NCBI RefSeq assembly: GCF_035582795.1
Contig: NC_134365.1
Location: forward strand, 128,069,577-128,133,576
DNA length: 64,000 nt
Origin: Mycteria americana
Lineage: Eukaryota > Chordata > Aves > Ciconiiformes > Ciconiidae
Direction of reading: 5' to 3'
The notes beneath the pieces were generated by a model, which saw nothing but the letters and a program-made list of their open reading frames with translations, was not told the DNA's origin and searched no databases. The position numbers and the translations under genes were made by a program. Numbering within the stretch: position 1 is the first letter of the stretch; the number at the start of each line of letters is the position of its first letter. Shown here piece by piece: positions 14,035 through 26,700 of this stretch.

Positions 14035-17000
14035 CTTAGACCACATATGTGCTCAGAATAGCAAATATATTATTATGCAGTGTGAAACTATGATAGCTGT
14101 GTTTTATGTAGATGTAATGCAGTGCGTTTACCCTCCTTAAACCTATTGATTAAAGAACGTACATTTTGTTCAGATGAATTGATTTTACATTTTAGTGTTC
14201 ATGACACTTTTCATCCTTTATTTGGTAACAGTCTGTGGTACTGTGACTGTTCCTGATCATGAAGAGAGATGCTGCCACTAGTTTTTTTTAGCATTATTTA
14301 TTGAAGAGTTCCTTAAGCAAAAATCAAACTTAGAGTTCCTCATGGCCTGAACAAAGGAAACATTTTTCTCCAACCTCCTCCCTGTTGGTCTCCTGGCGTA
14401 AGAAGCTGCCATTCTAAATATTGAGAGACTTCTTTGATTTGCCTGTCTTTTGGGAGGTTTTATTTTGTTTTTCTGGATTTCAGTTTATTTGCAAGATCCT
14501 TATCAGATGGAGCCCTTTAAAAGGGAGGGCAGATGCTCTTGGGCCTTCTCTTGCCAGCTTAAAAAATTACGGAAGCCAACTTCTTCCTCTTTCTCTGCAC
14601 CTGGTTATTTAAGTGTTTGATTTGGCAATGAGTCCAAACAAAACAAAACAAAAACCCTCACTGGCCATGCTGAAAATCAGAATTTCGTGAGAGAACCGTT
14701 CATGTACACAATGTTTGGATTTTGCCCTTTGAGCCAAGCTCCCAGCTTGACCCCTGTAGCCCACCTACTTGAGGAATCATTGTGGTACCTTGTGGGATGT
14801 ACTGTTCAGCAATCAAGGGAACGTGGCCTATTTGGGATATAACGAACAACACAAGAGATGACTGATATTTCTCTTGACGACATACCAATGTCAGCTCTGA
14901 AGTATATCTTTATTAGCTTTTTTTTTTTACAGAAATCGACACTTTATTTCAATAGCAGAGACCTTTCATCCTTGTTTCACCTTTTCATCTAGAATTTCTT
15001 TAAATGAATTTTCTGTTGAAAACCAGCTATATAAATTTATATATATTTTACAAGTCTGAAATTGTATTTTAAGAAAAATTTGATGAAATAACTCACTTCC
15101 CATTGAGTCACTCAAAATGTCACAAGAGCATCCAGAGCAAACCAGAATTTCCAGAATTAGGATTCTGAAAATGCCTCATTTGTTTTCATTGAATATAAGG
15201 ACACAATTTTCATGAAGTATGTTAGTTTTTTCCTGCCTCAGGTGGATAGTATTTAAAAAAAAAAATTACCCCAGGTACTTGGTCATTTTATGTGTGTATA
15301 CTCCAAGCAATATTTGAATACACTGCTTATCCTAACACTAAACACACAATTATAGTAAAAGCAAATGCATTTGCAATGGAGAAGGATATCTGGGAGCAGC
15401 CTACGATTGCACTAAGGTTCCTGGACTGTACACATGTGTTGGCGAAGGTGTTTGTAGCCTCTCATTAAGTCTGCCAGCTTTTCCCTTGACTGCTGCTGTG
15501 TTACAGGACTTCTGCCTGGGTTGAGTCAGAGCCACTTGAACAACTTCCACTTTTATTGCCAGTCTGGAGAGGAAAAAAAATTCCCCCCAAAAAACCAAAT
15601 CAGTGGTGGAAAATGTTCTGCTATGGATTTGCTGTGTCTAAGATAGCTACATGTGTACGTAAAAGGAAGCAGAGTTGAATTGTACTTTACAGAGCTTTTC
15701 TGGACTAACACTAACTTCTGTGCCCGTGCTGTTTCTCTCCCACTGCTGATTTTTGTGAGGGTAAACCGCATGGGCATGGCTTGCCTCCTGCTGGATATGT
15801 GATTTCATTGAAATGAATGAGAGACCTTATGCCAATAGTAGTGTTTTCTTTGTCACATAGTATTTGCCAGCACATAAAACTTGTTTCACTTTGTTAGCTG
15901 ACTTCTATGTAAAGCCATAGTTTTCTCAACATGTGAAATTAATCTGTTTTTACGCCTTCATGGCTTAGTGTCAGCTGCAGAGTTTCTTCATAGTTGCATT
16001 GTGTCACAGATGGCAAGGGAGGAGGGAAGAGATTATCTTTTGGAAAAAGAACCCATGCCTGCATTTTCTGAATCAGATTCATGATTTCTGTGTACTTGAG
16101 TGGTTTTATTCCACAAAGCATGAGCTACTGCTGGCATGCAAACTTCAGACATCTCTGACCTCTTTTGAACTTGCTAATTCTGAAGCTTTCAGTTCTGCAT
16201 ATCAATTGTGCTTTGATTATAATGACTTTGAAAGAACTGTACTTTGATGGAATCTTGTATGAGGCATCTCTCTTGAAGCAAGTTAAAACCTGTGCTTTAA
16301 AACATGATGTTTGCATCTTAATCAATACTGAGACACAGTAAATTAACCTGTGTATAGGCCTGAGGGGATCGTCTTGCTATGGGATTACTTTCTGTGCCTG
16401 AAAGACCTTACACCTGCAAGGAATAGAAGCACAACAGTGGTGTGGGGCTTGTGGGTGTGCATAGAAGCTCAAATCGATGCTATCCACATGTGTATTTCCA
16501 TAAATACAGGCAGGGAAATTTCTAAACATCTCTGGAAGTTAGTCATCTGGGCTACTAAACTGCACATGGGATTATTAACTTCGTCTGGATGAGTGAGCTG
16601 CGTTTGGATTCAGGAACATGCTATGACTGACTTGATATCCTCTACTTCTCAGTTCAGCACAACTCTTGCTGAATACAAGATGGTCAGGTTTCTGTGCTTT
16701 AACTTGCTTTCCCGTGCATTACAAAGACAGTTGGGACTACTGATAGAGTCAGGCAGGAGACTGAAAAGTGGTGTGGCCAGTGGGAACATCCTTTGAGGAA
16801 AGAGGAGGGCAGATGATATCTTTTGAGTTACTGTGCATGTTGAAGACTTGAAGACTGCTTAATAGGAGCAGTTGCCATTAGATTCTCTACTCTTAAACAT
16901 GTTCATTCATACAGTTGCATTTCTATCTCAACCCGCCTGTAGGAAGGTTCAAGGCAAATCAGTGTCTCTGGCTGTTTATTAATTGATTTTTCTGACTCTT

Positions 17001-20000
17001 CCTCTGCTATTTGTTCTGCTTTTGATTTATGTAACAAAATTAATTCTATATTTGTTTGGGTTTTTTTTTTTTGTAAGCCTTACAGACCAGATGCAACAAA
17101 ACACCTGAGTGTGCAGGCAGCTTTTAAACAAATACCGAAATCCCACCGAAGCCAATGGCATTTAAGCATGAGCTTTGCAGAACTGGGGTGTAATGTTGAA
17201 CCAGTAAAGAATGAGATTAAAAACCTGGCTTTACTGCCATCATAAAATGAGTGCAAGTATTTTTACACACAAAATAAAGCCCTCTAACGTGAAGGTCATG
17301 ACCATTTTTTCTGCCTTTTCTGCCGCCTCATGTACATCTTCCAGACTTCTGAGGTCTTAGTGTGACCTAGCCCTGCCGTACTGGAAGAAGCTCTACAGTC
17401 TGCTGCACGTGAAGCTAAGTTTTTAAATTCATATATTTGATACAGCTTCAGGTACTGTGGAATGTAAAACTCTAAGGCAAAACATTGGAGGAACTAAATC
17501 CAGATGTTACAGACTTATTGGTGGAAACTGGTGATCCTCTTCTTACACATGCTTAAACTGATCAGCTGTTTGAATATGGAAGGAATTCCCAAGCGCTCTC
17601 CTCTGTCTGGAAGGATAGTTCATGTGTGGAACGAGCCTTTCCTTTCCTCCCAGTATCAAGAGTAGCCAGTGCTTGCAGAGCAAAGAAGATGCCATCTAAG
17701 CTCATGTAACTCACGTTGTTTCCCTGTGTGCAACACACAGCGTCACTACAACTGTTTTTTGGTTTGTTTTTTTTTTTTCCCCCACTTTGTTTTCCTTTTG
17801 GTTATTCTATGAAATTTGCCATGTAGCTGAAATTGGAAATTATCACTATATTTTTAGGGTTGGTTTTTTCTCATCTCCATTTCCCAGCGATGTTCAAAAA
17901 ATTGGAAATGCAGTGATCTTTTCTGAAATACATATTTAAGTAAATCAGTGCTATATTTAAGACTTCAGGCTTCAGTAGAGCATAAACTGGAATATTGACT
18001 TTTCCTGCTGATTTTTACAGTATGTACCTCAATTGTAGGTAGTCCTTATAAACCCTGAGCAAAAGAGCATGAGAAAGAAAAAAAGGCTTAAGAAACTCAG
18101 GGGTGTAAATTAGTATATTAGGCGACAAAATAGTATCGCCTAAAAAATCTGAGCTTTTATTAATGTATTCTGCAGGACTGTAAGTACAGTAGATATGAAA
18201 CTCTTCAGTCTGCCTGTTGCTAATCTAGGGAGGAGAGCACTCTTGTTCAGAAAAAAGCCCTTATTGCAGGCTAAGTGCTGTAGCCTCTTGTACTAAGTGC
18301 CTGAACTTGTCCTGTCTCAGGGCAGTAAACTGTAAAAGGTTTCCAGTTGGTTTCATGAACTATGCTGTTGTTGTCTATAGCTTATTTTCAGCTGATCCAA
18401 CTCAAAAAGGTTAAGAAATTCCTGTGTCAGTCATGGGAGAAACAAGTTTGCATAGCTATTCTGCCTCTTATAGTCCACAGTCCTTCTTTTTCTCAGTTAT
18501 AAAGCATTTATAACACAATAGCATGTTCATGTACACACCTGTGTATGCAGTGGCTGCCTTGGCATTATCTTCTTTGTGCCTTGATTCTGCCAGCAGACCT
18601 GCACAGGTGGACCTTTGCAATGGGGAGAGGAGTCCTGTGGGCATGACCCTAAATGTGCCCATGTGCCATCACTCACATAACCCGTGGCATCAAACAGTGG
18701 AGCACCAGAGTCCTCATTCCCCTTGCCCATGCGGGTAATCCCAGCAGCCCTGGTGAAGATCTTGCACTGAATAACTCTGCTAAGGTTTATATGTGGTTGC
18801 AGGCTTTAATGTTGTGTTTCTCACTTACTGCTGCTTTGTTTTTCCTTTTAACTTTTCTTTTAAAGAAACCTTTAAGTCTTCCACTGGTATTGATTTTTCT
18901 TTTGTGTGTTTTTATTATTATTTTAAACCTTGCCTCGCTGCTGCTTGTCAGCGTTAAATGATCCCGTGAGAAAATGCTTGGTTTCTGGTTGGAGAAGGTG
19001 CAGAGTTTTTTGTTGTTTGTAGGATCAAGATGGCTAAGCAATTACTGATAGCTCTTCTAGTTCTGGAGACCTTTGAGACAGTAAGGCAGAATGGAAAGAT
19101 TGCTTTCCAATTAAAGATTAATACCATGTAAGATCTGAAATGTTTTATTGTGGAGCTTACCTACCCATTAGAGAGGTTTTGCCTGCCATGGCCTGAATTG
19201 GTGTGCCTGACAAGTGTGGTGAAGTTTGGGATCTTGTGGTCTGGAATAGCGTCTTTCTGTCTCCTCAGGGATCTGCGGTGCACAAAGGAGTAATGTACTT
19301 AAGAAAGTCAGGTTTTGAGCAAAACTGACGGACAGCAGAAGTCCTCTTAAAACTTCCTCTGCAGTCTGATAGCATTTGTCTTCCTTCTCTGGCTCAGCAG
19401 GCACCAACAAATTGATTGTTGCTCTTGTGTAGCAATCGAAGTATTCTCATCTCAAAGCTTTTGCGGACTTATTAACAGGCAAAGGGGAGGACGATCAGAT
19501 CCTAAAAATATAAGAAATACCTTGCTCAACGCATATTTGTCTGTGTGTGTTTATGTATCTTGTATTGTGTGCGTATGTGAATGTGTCATTGTAATCTGTG
19601 CTAATTCATGAATGCAGCTATATGCTCCGCTTCCTTCCCTTTCTTTTTCAGTGGACCAAGGCCCCCAGCCAGGAGAGCAAATGCTGGGCTGTAAGTGTGG
19701 AAATGGAGCCGTCAGGAGAAACTGAGAATAGCTGCCTTCCCTGGGTGTAGATTGTGGTACTAAAGCAGTGGACTACTTCATCAGATGCTTGATGTTGAAC
19801 GTAGACGTCTGTAATCAATTTTGAGTGGGTTTAGGGTTAAACAAGTGGTCTCCCAGAGGCTGGTGAGACCACTTCAGGAGATACTTAAGTGTTTTGCTGA
19901 ATGAGAATTGGCAAAGCAGAGCCTTGAAGGCTGGCATCAGGACACTCGGAGTGGATTTGGCAACCACAAAACACGGGCAAAACTGATCCTGAAATGGTCT

Positions 20001-20711
20001 GACTTAGGTTTTATGCAAATGGGCAACTGTTGTGTGTCTGAGTGTCCCGTTAGCTTGCCAGTTTGAACACTAAAAGTAAATGTGTTCTCTTAATAATGAA
20101 TTCTTCTTGTATGAGGATTTTTACTTTGTCAGAAGTCCTACCAGCTTACTGCCATAGCTCCTCCTGCCCTGCCTGGCAGCCATATCCCTGGATTTATTCA
20201 TTTGGCAGAGACTATTGCGTTCTTGGTGACAGACACCACTACATGTTTTCTGCTAGGTTGCATGTAGTTTCATTAAAACTCTGTGTACTAATAAAATGTA
20301 TGTAGAGAAAGCTTTCCTATGCATCTCCGGTTATAAAAATGTAACGATTATTTTGTGAATGAAGAAATCTTTTTTTCCTAACATAAACAGGATCGTCTAA
20401 GTCCATAGATTAATCTCATAACAGATTCATCTTAAAATGGAAGTGTTATTTTGTGGGTTTTGCTTGTCATCTGCCAGAACAAAATCCACAGCCAGTTTTT
20501 GCGGGAACCTGCTGTAACATGAACCATGATGTGGGACATCTGCAAAGCAGCTTGTCGTTCACGTCGTTCTTCCTCAAATACCAGTTTTTGTACTGTGATA
20601 ATTTTAGCACTTTGAATGCAGAACAATGCTTTGTCCTTATATGGCTCGGTAGTTAATTTTGAACTTACGTGAAGCAGAAAAGCCTTTTGTAGCTGAGAAA
20701 ATGAAGATGAA

Positions 20712-21260
20712 ATGGCGATTTGCTCAGGATCACTCACGGGGTGGCACCAGTGGGCAGTGAGGCGCCAGGTCAGGCCTCGTGGCCGCCGGGACAGAAGCCA
20801 TCTGCCGAAGCGGGACAGCTTTGCTGGCGGGCTGCTGCGTAACATGGCTGTACGCGCCTGCCGTGGTAAGGACAGGTCTGTCAGCGCAACGTGGGTGGGT
20901 GAATATGGGGAGAGGTACGGGAGGGCACCAGGTCCAGGCACGTGCGAAGAAGGGCACGTGGAGGTAGGAGAAAATCCAGCAGCTCTGTGTGAGGTGGTGC
21001 TGCAGTGCCCTGGGGCAATCGTGTGGTGGTGTACATAGGTCTGCCCAGAGCCAGCCCAGCTCTTCAGGGCCGGCCCTCTGGATTAGGTCAGTTCTCCATG
21101 GCATGGCCGCGGGCCGCTGGGCGATGCCCAAACTGCCCTTGGCGTCTCCTGCTTGCGTAGGCTCTGCCGGCCCCGCTGAGGACCGGTGTCGGCTCTTCGG
21201 CTCTCTGGGAGAAGAGGCTGCGGAAAAGTGGGAGCGAGCCCCTCCCAGGGTAGCGCGAAG
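20712..21260. promoter_or_regulatory. CpG-island-like block 2.5 kb upstream of SRPX exon 2
   Basis: About 36 CpGs in roughly 550 bases can be counted by eye at about 60% GC, giving an observed/expected ratio near 0.7. The surrounding DNA is AT-rich. The block includes CCGCGGGCCGC-type and CACGTG-type words that often occur in promoters. No ATG in it starts a frame with a believable signal peptide, so I could not turn it into SRPX exon 1. One frame (ATG at 20712) runs to a GTAAGG donor in phase 1, but its residues are basic rather than hydrophobic. It may be an internal or alternative promoter, or a GC-rich repeat remnant. Confidence 0.3.
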
Positions 21261-23704
21261 ATGACCTCTCCCATGGTTCCTCAAGCCAGGCCTGTTTGTG
21301 GTCATTAACAGTAACGAAACATTGCTTGTTAGGAAACAAACCCGACTCGCTTCTCATTTCGGGCTAGAAAATGAGCTGGAAATGAGAGACGTCGAACTCC
21401 ATGAACTGAGCCTCGTTTCAGGGCAAGAGCAGTGAATAACTCTTTAAGGCCAATTTTTGTTAGAAGACTTTCAAAAGCATTTAATTATTTCTTGTTTAAG
21501 GAAAGGTAAATACGTAAGAGTTCACGTAGCTTTAATGTTTACTGATATTTAAATGCTAAAGTCACTGCACAGTAAAACTTGGACAATTAATAATGAAAAC
21601 ACTGACATAGCAGTTTTATAACCCTCAAACTGAGTAATTAGCTAAGAGTATCCCAATTTCTGACAGAATAATTGATGCTTAGAGAGGTGTTCATTTACAT
21701 ATCAAGGTCTCCACGAAGCCCTCAGGGATCACGGCTTGCTCTTTATGTTATACAGTCAGACTTCAAGTGCAACAAAATTTTAATGTTTTTATCTTGAGAA
21801 GTTTTTCAGATGTCAGTGTTTAGGTATCAAAAATTCAACCACAACAACAAAAATAAAAAAACGCAGAGAAATGGCTCCCAAGTGATAGGAAGCCTGCGTT
21901 ATATAAAGCCCTTGATTTCAGGGGAGAAGCTGTTTGGAAGTTCACTTCATAAGGTCCCAGCTCGAAGTCTTCTGAAAATTGGTGGAAGGATTCCCAGTGA
22001 TAACAGCTTTGAATTGGGCCCAAGGTGAATTGTGGGTTTTTGCTACTTTTATGGCACATGTGAACACAACTCTCTTGATTTTTCACATGCAGGAGCCTAA
22101 ATGGTTCTCATAGCTGCAGTATCGGTGCAAGATTTTGGTCCGACGTGGAATGCACACGTCTCCCGCTTCCCTGCGGTTCCCAGAAGGTGCTGCTGAGTGC
22201 TGCGGGCTGGTCGCGGGTCCTGGGTGCTAGCGCCTGACGTGCAAGTAATGCGGCGAGAAGGGTCACGGGAGGTGCAAAGAGTCTCTTCTTCAGGCAGTCT
22301 GAACCCTTGCAAGCAATACTGCGGCTGATGCTGTGGACGGCACTGCCCGTCTGTAGACGGACCCTATGCACTAAAGCTCCTCCCATGGGGCAGCTGCAGA
22401 TATGTGGGCTGGGTTTCTCTCCTGGGTTTTCCTGAGGCTGGTAGAGTAAGAAGTAAAGTTTCACTGGTTTCTGGGGAGTTTATTTTGTTTTTTATAAGAA
22501 GTGGAATCTGTTGACAGATGCTGACAGTAATTCTGGGGAGACAAACGTTGTTTTGGTAGCTCTTTTATCCTTATGCTAAATCATCCTAGCCATTCCTCCC
22601 TTGGGTTTGATTTCTGCAGAAAATTTGTGTGCTTTGCACATGAAATTAGTAGCTTATTGAGGTGCCTGAAGTATTTCATTTAGCCTAACTTTAAGCAGCA
22701 GCTTGTACAGATCATGGTCTCAGACCTCAACAAATGGTGATGAAATATCCCCGTAGCTGTAATTTGAGATACCATGTGTGAGAAGTTCCTGTAACGTAGT
22801 GCTGAGCTTCCTTAGTACCTGCCTATTGCATGCAAGGTTCTTAGAAAGATTTCTCAGAGGGGAAATTTGTAGGAGCCTTTCTTTTTGGAGAAGAATTATA
22901 TAGAATTTAGAGTAGACTTCATGCTCTGAAGCTGCTGATTTTAAATAAATGTTACTTAAGGATATTTTGAAGGCTTTCTTGCTGACTGCCGCGCTTTATT
23001 GATGAATTACTTGAATGGTGGTGCTCCAAGTGGGTTTTGGTTTTTATAAAGCAGTTTCTACCTTTATTTTAAGCTTTTAACTGTTGCACAGGTTTTTAAA
23101 GTACAGAACTATACTATCTCTTTATTTTGAACAACCCCAGAAGACTGCTTGATACCAAACCGTGTTTTTGATTTGAGTGTAACTTGTGTTTGCAGGTAAT
23201 GTACCTCAATGTTTTGTTCTTGGTATGAAGACCATACAGGTTGTAAAAGAGGGTTGTTCTTGAGTTATGCACATTTTACTTCTGCTGTTTGGCCTGATGG
23301 CTGTTAACAGCCACTGACACTATGGAACCACTTTATAGTGAAACCTTTGATGTGCCCCTTCACCTGTACCTCCTCTGTTCTCTCTGCTCAACAGATCAAC
23401 TTCATGGTAGGTGGACTTTCCATAACAGGAGCTGTGACTTGACGTAATGCAACATGGCATTGCACAACATTGCTCTAGGAGCAGTGAGAGAGATTTAGTA
23501 TTTCACGTATCAAATCAATTTGCCCCTTCCAAATTCACTATAAACTGGGTCTGCTATGAGTCTGAGCTTCAGAGAAGCCCGTGCTGATGGCATTGCATAG
23601 ATTATTGCATCCTAATCTTGCATGTCTTTTCGCAAAGCTTTCTTTTGTTCTTAATTTATATTTCCTTTCTTGCTGCAGTTTTTTTTCTCTATTTTGTATT
23701 GTAG

Positions 23705-23764
23705 GATCGGGATATTCACTCGTTGAAGATGACGAAGATGTGTATGCACGCAATAGATATAAAG
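23705..23764 (+). CDS. SRPX: SRPX exon 2 (acidic linker after the signal peptide)
   Basis: This 60-base exon is phase 1 in and phase 1 out. It encodes [19 protein letters not shown], which matches the acidic ED-rich linker that follows the signal peptide in SRPX. The acceptor is TTGTATTGTAG before GATCGG and the donor is AAAG before GTGAAT. A second CAG lies 26 bases upstream (23676-23678), ahead of the polypyrimidine run; using it would shift the frame. The first two bases complete a codon begun in the missing exon 1, giving glycine or arginine depending on its last base. Confidence 0.9.
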
Positions 23765-26700
23765 GTGAATGCTTTGCTTATGTGCTAAAGAGGATCAGCT
23801 GACTGCTGAGAGAAAGCTTTGTTCTTTTTCTTTTCATGGATTATGAAAATCTTGGTGATCCAGCTCCATGGTTTTTCTCATGGATTTTTAGATCAAGATT
23901 TAATTTCTACTTTTTTTAACAATGGAAATTAGACCAAGTACTGATCACCACTCTTTTATGTAAGTAAGTAACTTTTGCACTGCATTTGCTCTTGGAAGAC
24001 CAGGTTGTTAAATCATGAAAATTTAGGAAGAGCTTCTCTTTCTTCTTCATACATCCTAACAAAACCATCAATGATAAGCTGACTCAAAACTTCGGCCTGC
24101 TGATGGTAATGTATAGAAGAAGGTCATGCAAGAGAACTTGATTTTCATGACTTTTTTTCTTCCCCTAAATTGTTTGCATTTCAGGTTAACCTGCTACCTG
24201 AAATGCCAAGTGAAGTGTGTTTAACAAATGAACGTGTATGTTCCAAAAGCAAATTATGTAGCTGGATGAATGAGTGAAGGGACTGGCGTGTTTATAAAGA
24301 AAATTTAAGTTTTCTTCTCTATTCCAGAAGATTTTACCATTCAGCAAGATTGAGAAGTTTTTTGCCACTACCAGTAAATCTTCCATTTACTATGTCCATT
24401 TTCTTAAAAAGTCTGCTTCTGTCTCAATACCCCTCTCCTCTGCCAAAAGCCCTCAGAAGCCTAGACAGTAAAGAAACATAGCATTTAATTTGTCACTTTA
24501 AATTGTAACTGTGTTTCTTTTTAGTAAACTAATCTGTGACCATGCTAGAATTGTAATGTAATAATTTTGATTACTTGAAAATACTGGGCATTGGTGTCTT
24601 GTTGTACGTTACTGATTCTCTGCAAAGAATCAATGGGCCTTATAAGAGGTAAGTCAAAGTAATTCAGACATTTATGAACAACAAAGAGGAAAGCACAGAT
24701 GCTATGGCTATGTTGCTGTCTTATGTTCCTCCCAGTAAAATACTTCAGTATAAAATTTTACTTTCAAACACATGCAGAAATATTTCTCTAAAGCTTTATT
24801 TAGGTAAACTCATTCTTCTTTGCCTTTTAACATGTAACCCTCTGCAGACACATAGAAAAAGAATTCCAGAGATCATGAAGATAAATCAATGCCAATTCAT
24901 GCCAGGGCAGGCAAGTAGTTAAAGTGCGGATTCTGTATAAATTCCTTTTATATGGGGATCCAAAATGGATTATACTCATGTCAGCCAAAATGTCACCAGG
25001 GTAAGTGAAACATAATGACTCATTCACGCAGATATTAAAAACTGCCCTGAGTTTGGAAGCGCTACTGCCAAATGCTGAAGATCAGACAATGTGAATCTAA
25101 GGATATAAAGCATTGGAGTAGAAAAGGCTCACTCTTCATTAGCATACTTATTTAAGTTGGTATTGGGGGGAAGAGGGTGGAGAAAGACAAAGCAAGGAAA
25201 AATGGGCTGAGTAGCTATGTTCAGAGCTTCTCCTTAATATATGCAGTCCCCCATTCTGGGTATGGCCCGTTGCTCAGCAAATAAAACTTCCCAGTAACAA
25301 ATAACTAAATTAATTTTCTTAACTGATGTTAACTTATGTAAGCAGCCTTGTTTTTGCTTTGCACACATGCTCACTAAACAGTACAAGCAAGCACACAAAT
25401 TCATCCTCTTTGGCATCTGCAAACAAAACATTGCTGTTTATTGGGGAGTGTGTACGGAATCAACCTCCTACCAAACCCTTTTGTCTTCATCTGGATGTTT
25501 TTCAACTTGCTCAGCTTTCCAGAGAAACATCGCTGAGGCTTTCTGTGCTCACAGCATTTTTAAAGAGTTTTTCCCTTCCTCCCTGGTGAGCCCTCAGCTC
25601 CGTTGGCTGGTGTACCAGGAAGCAACAATACAGCTGGTCACTTTGCATGCTGCTTGTGAAGGAAATGCTCAGCTGAGGCTGGTGTTTAAACAGGACTGAG
25701 AGGCTGGGGGAAATGATGCTCTAGAAAATGCTTTCCTTCCTGCCATTTGGCATGGCTGTCTCGGATCATATTTGATGAGGAAGGGCTTCCCGAATACAGC
25801 AGTTCCTGTGTTCATTGCAGCTCTAGTGACGCTGCTCTGATGATCCTTTTCCTAATATATAGGATTACTGTAGCGATCAAATGGTAGCCCTAGCTGTAGA
25901 GGCAACATTGTGGCTTCAACCGTTTCTGCTTGCTGCCTGTTTTCCAGTGGTTTCAAACACAGGATTGAGACTCTGAAATGTTTTACTACTAAGTGGTAAT
26001 GCAGGCTGTTGTATCGCTGAGGAATGGTGCAAACTTTCTGTTAAACAGAAAAACACTGCATAGGTCCTGGTACGTAAAAACTCAAATTTCAGTTAGGTGA
26101 ACAGAGCCCAGTACAGATGGTGAAGCTCCAGAAGAGGTGCCTGGGAAACCTGTAGCTTTTCTTATTCCCAAAGCCTTCAGGAACACGGCTGATCTTGTCT
26201 TGAGGCAGGGAACAGCTTGTGTGACCTCTCGGGGCCCCATCCAGCCCTAATATTCCATAAATACTCCGTGTAGCTGTTTAGCCTTTGAAAACCAGTATGT
26301 GCCTTCACTTAAAAATAAACAAACTTTGATCTAAAACTTTGTTGTATCTTTTGATGTGCTTTCAGGCACATAAGCGTTTCAAGTTAGCTGGGGTTTTTTT
26401 CAGTGATATCAGTTGGTCTAAACCCAGATATTTGCCCTCTTATAAACCATGCCTCACCCACCTTCTTCTAATTGCATGCAGTTCTAGAGTAAGCATAATA
26501 ATGTTTTGGATCAAACAGATGTTCCTTCTAAGCTCTTCCAGTTATCTGTATCCAAAAGCATGTCTGTTTTTGTTTTTCTTTCTGACAGTATCATTTGGTC
26601 CAGTAAAAGATGTATTACCCCTCCCTAGGAGCCTTGCTTTATTTCTCTCTGTAGACTACCATAGCTGCAACAGCACTACAGGAAGGGCCTTTTCTTTTTC

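Larger units (their letters stand above)
1..23704 (+). other. SRPX: Presumed SRPX intron 1 (5' part may be upstream intergenic)
   Basis: No exon of a recognised gene was found on either strand. The stretch is AT-leaning non-coding DNA with homopolymer runs, a few short tandem repeats and two CpG-dense blocks that are listed separately. The first recognisable coding exon begins at 23705 and enters in phase 1, so a signal-peptide exon must lie upstream, either left of the window or unrecognised here. The longest open frames (3332-3862, 9723-10259 and the minus frame 20730-21305) sit in GC-rich sequence, show no known domain and overlap other open frames, so I treat them as chance. In mammals the next gene upstream of SRPX is RPGR; nothing resembling it was seen. 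Confidence 0.55.

Noticed and set aside
20730..21305. 191-codon minus-strand frame in the CpG-dense block
   Set aside because: GC-rich sequence is stop-poor; several overlapping frames are open on both strands and the translation has no recognisable domain.
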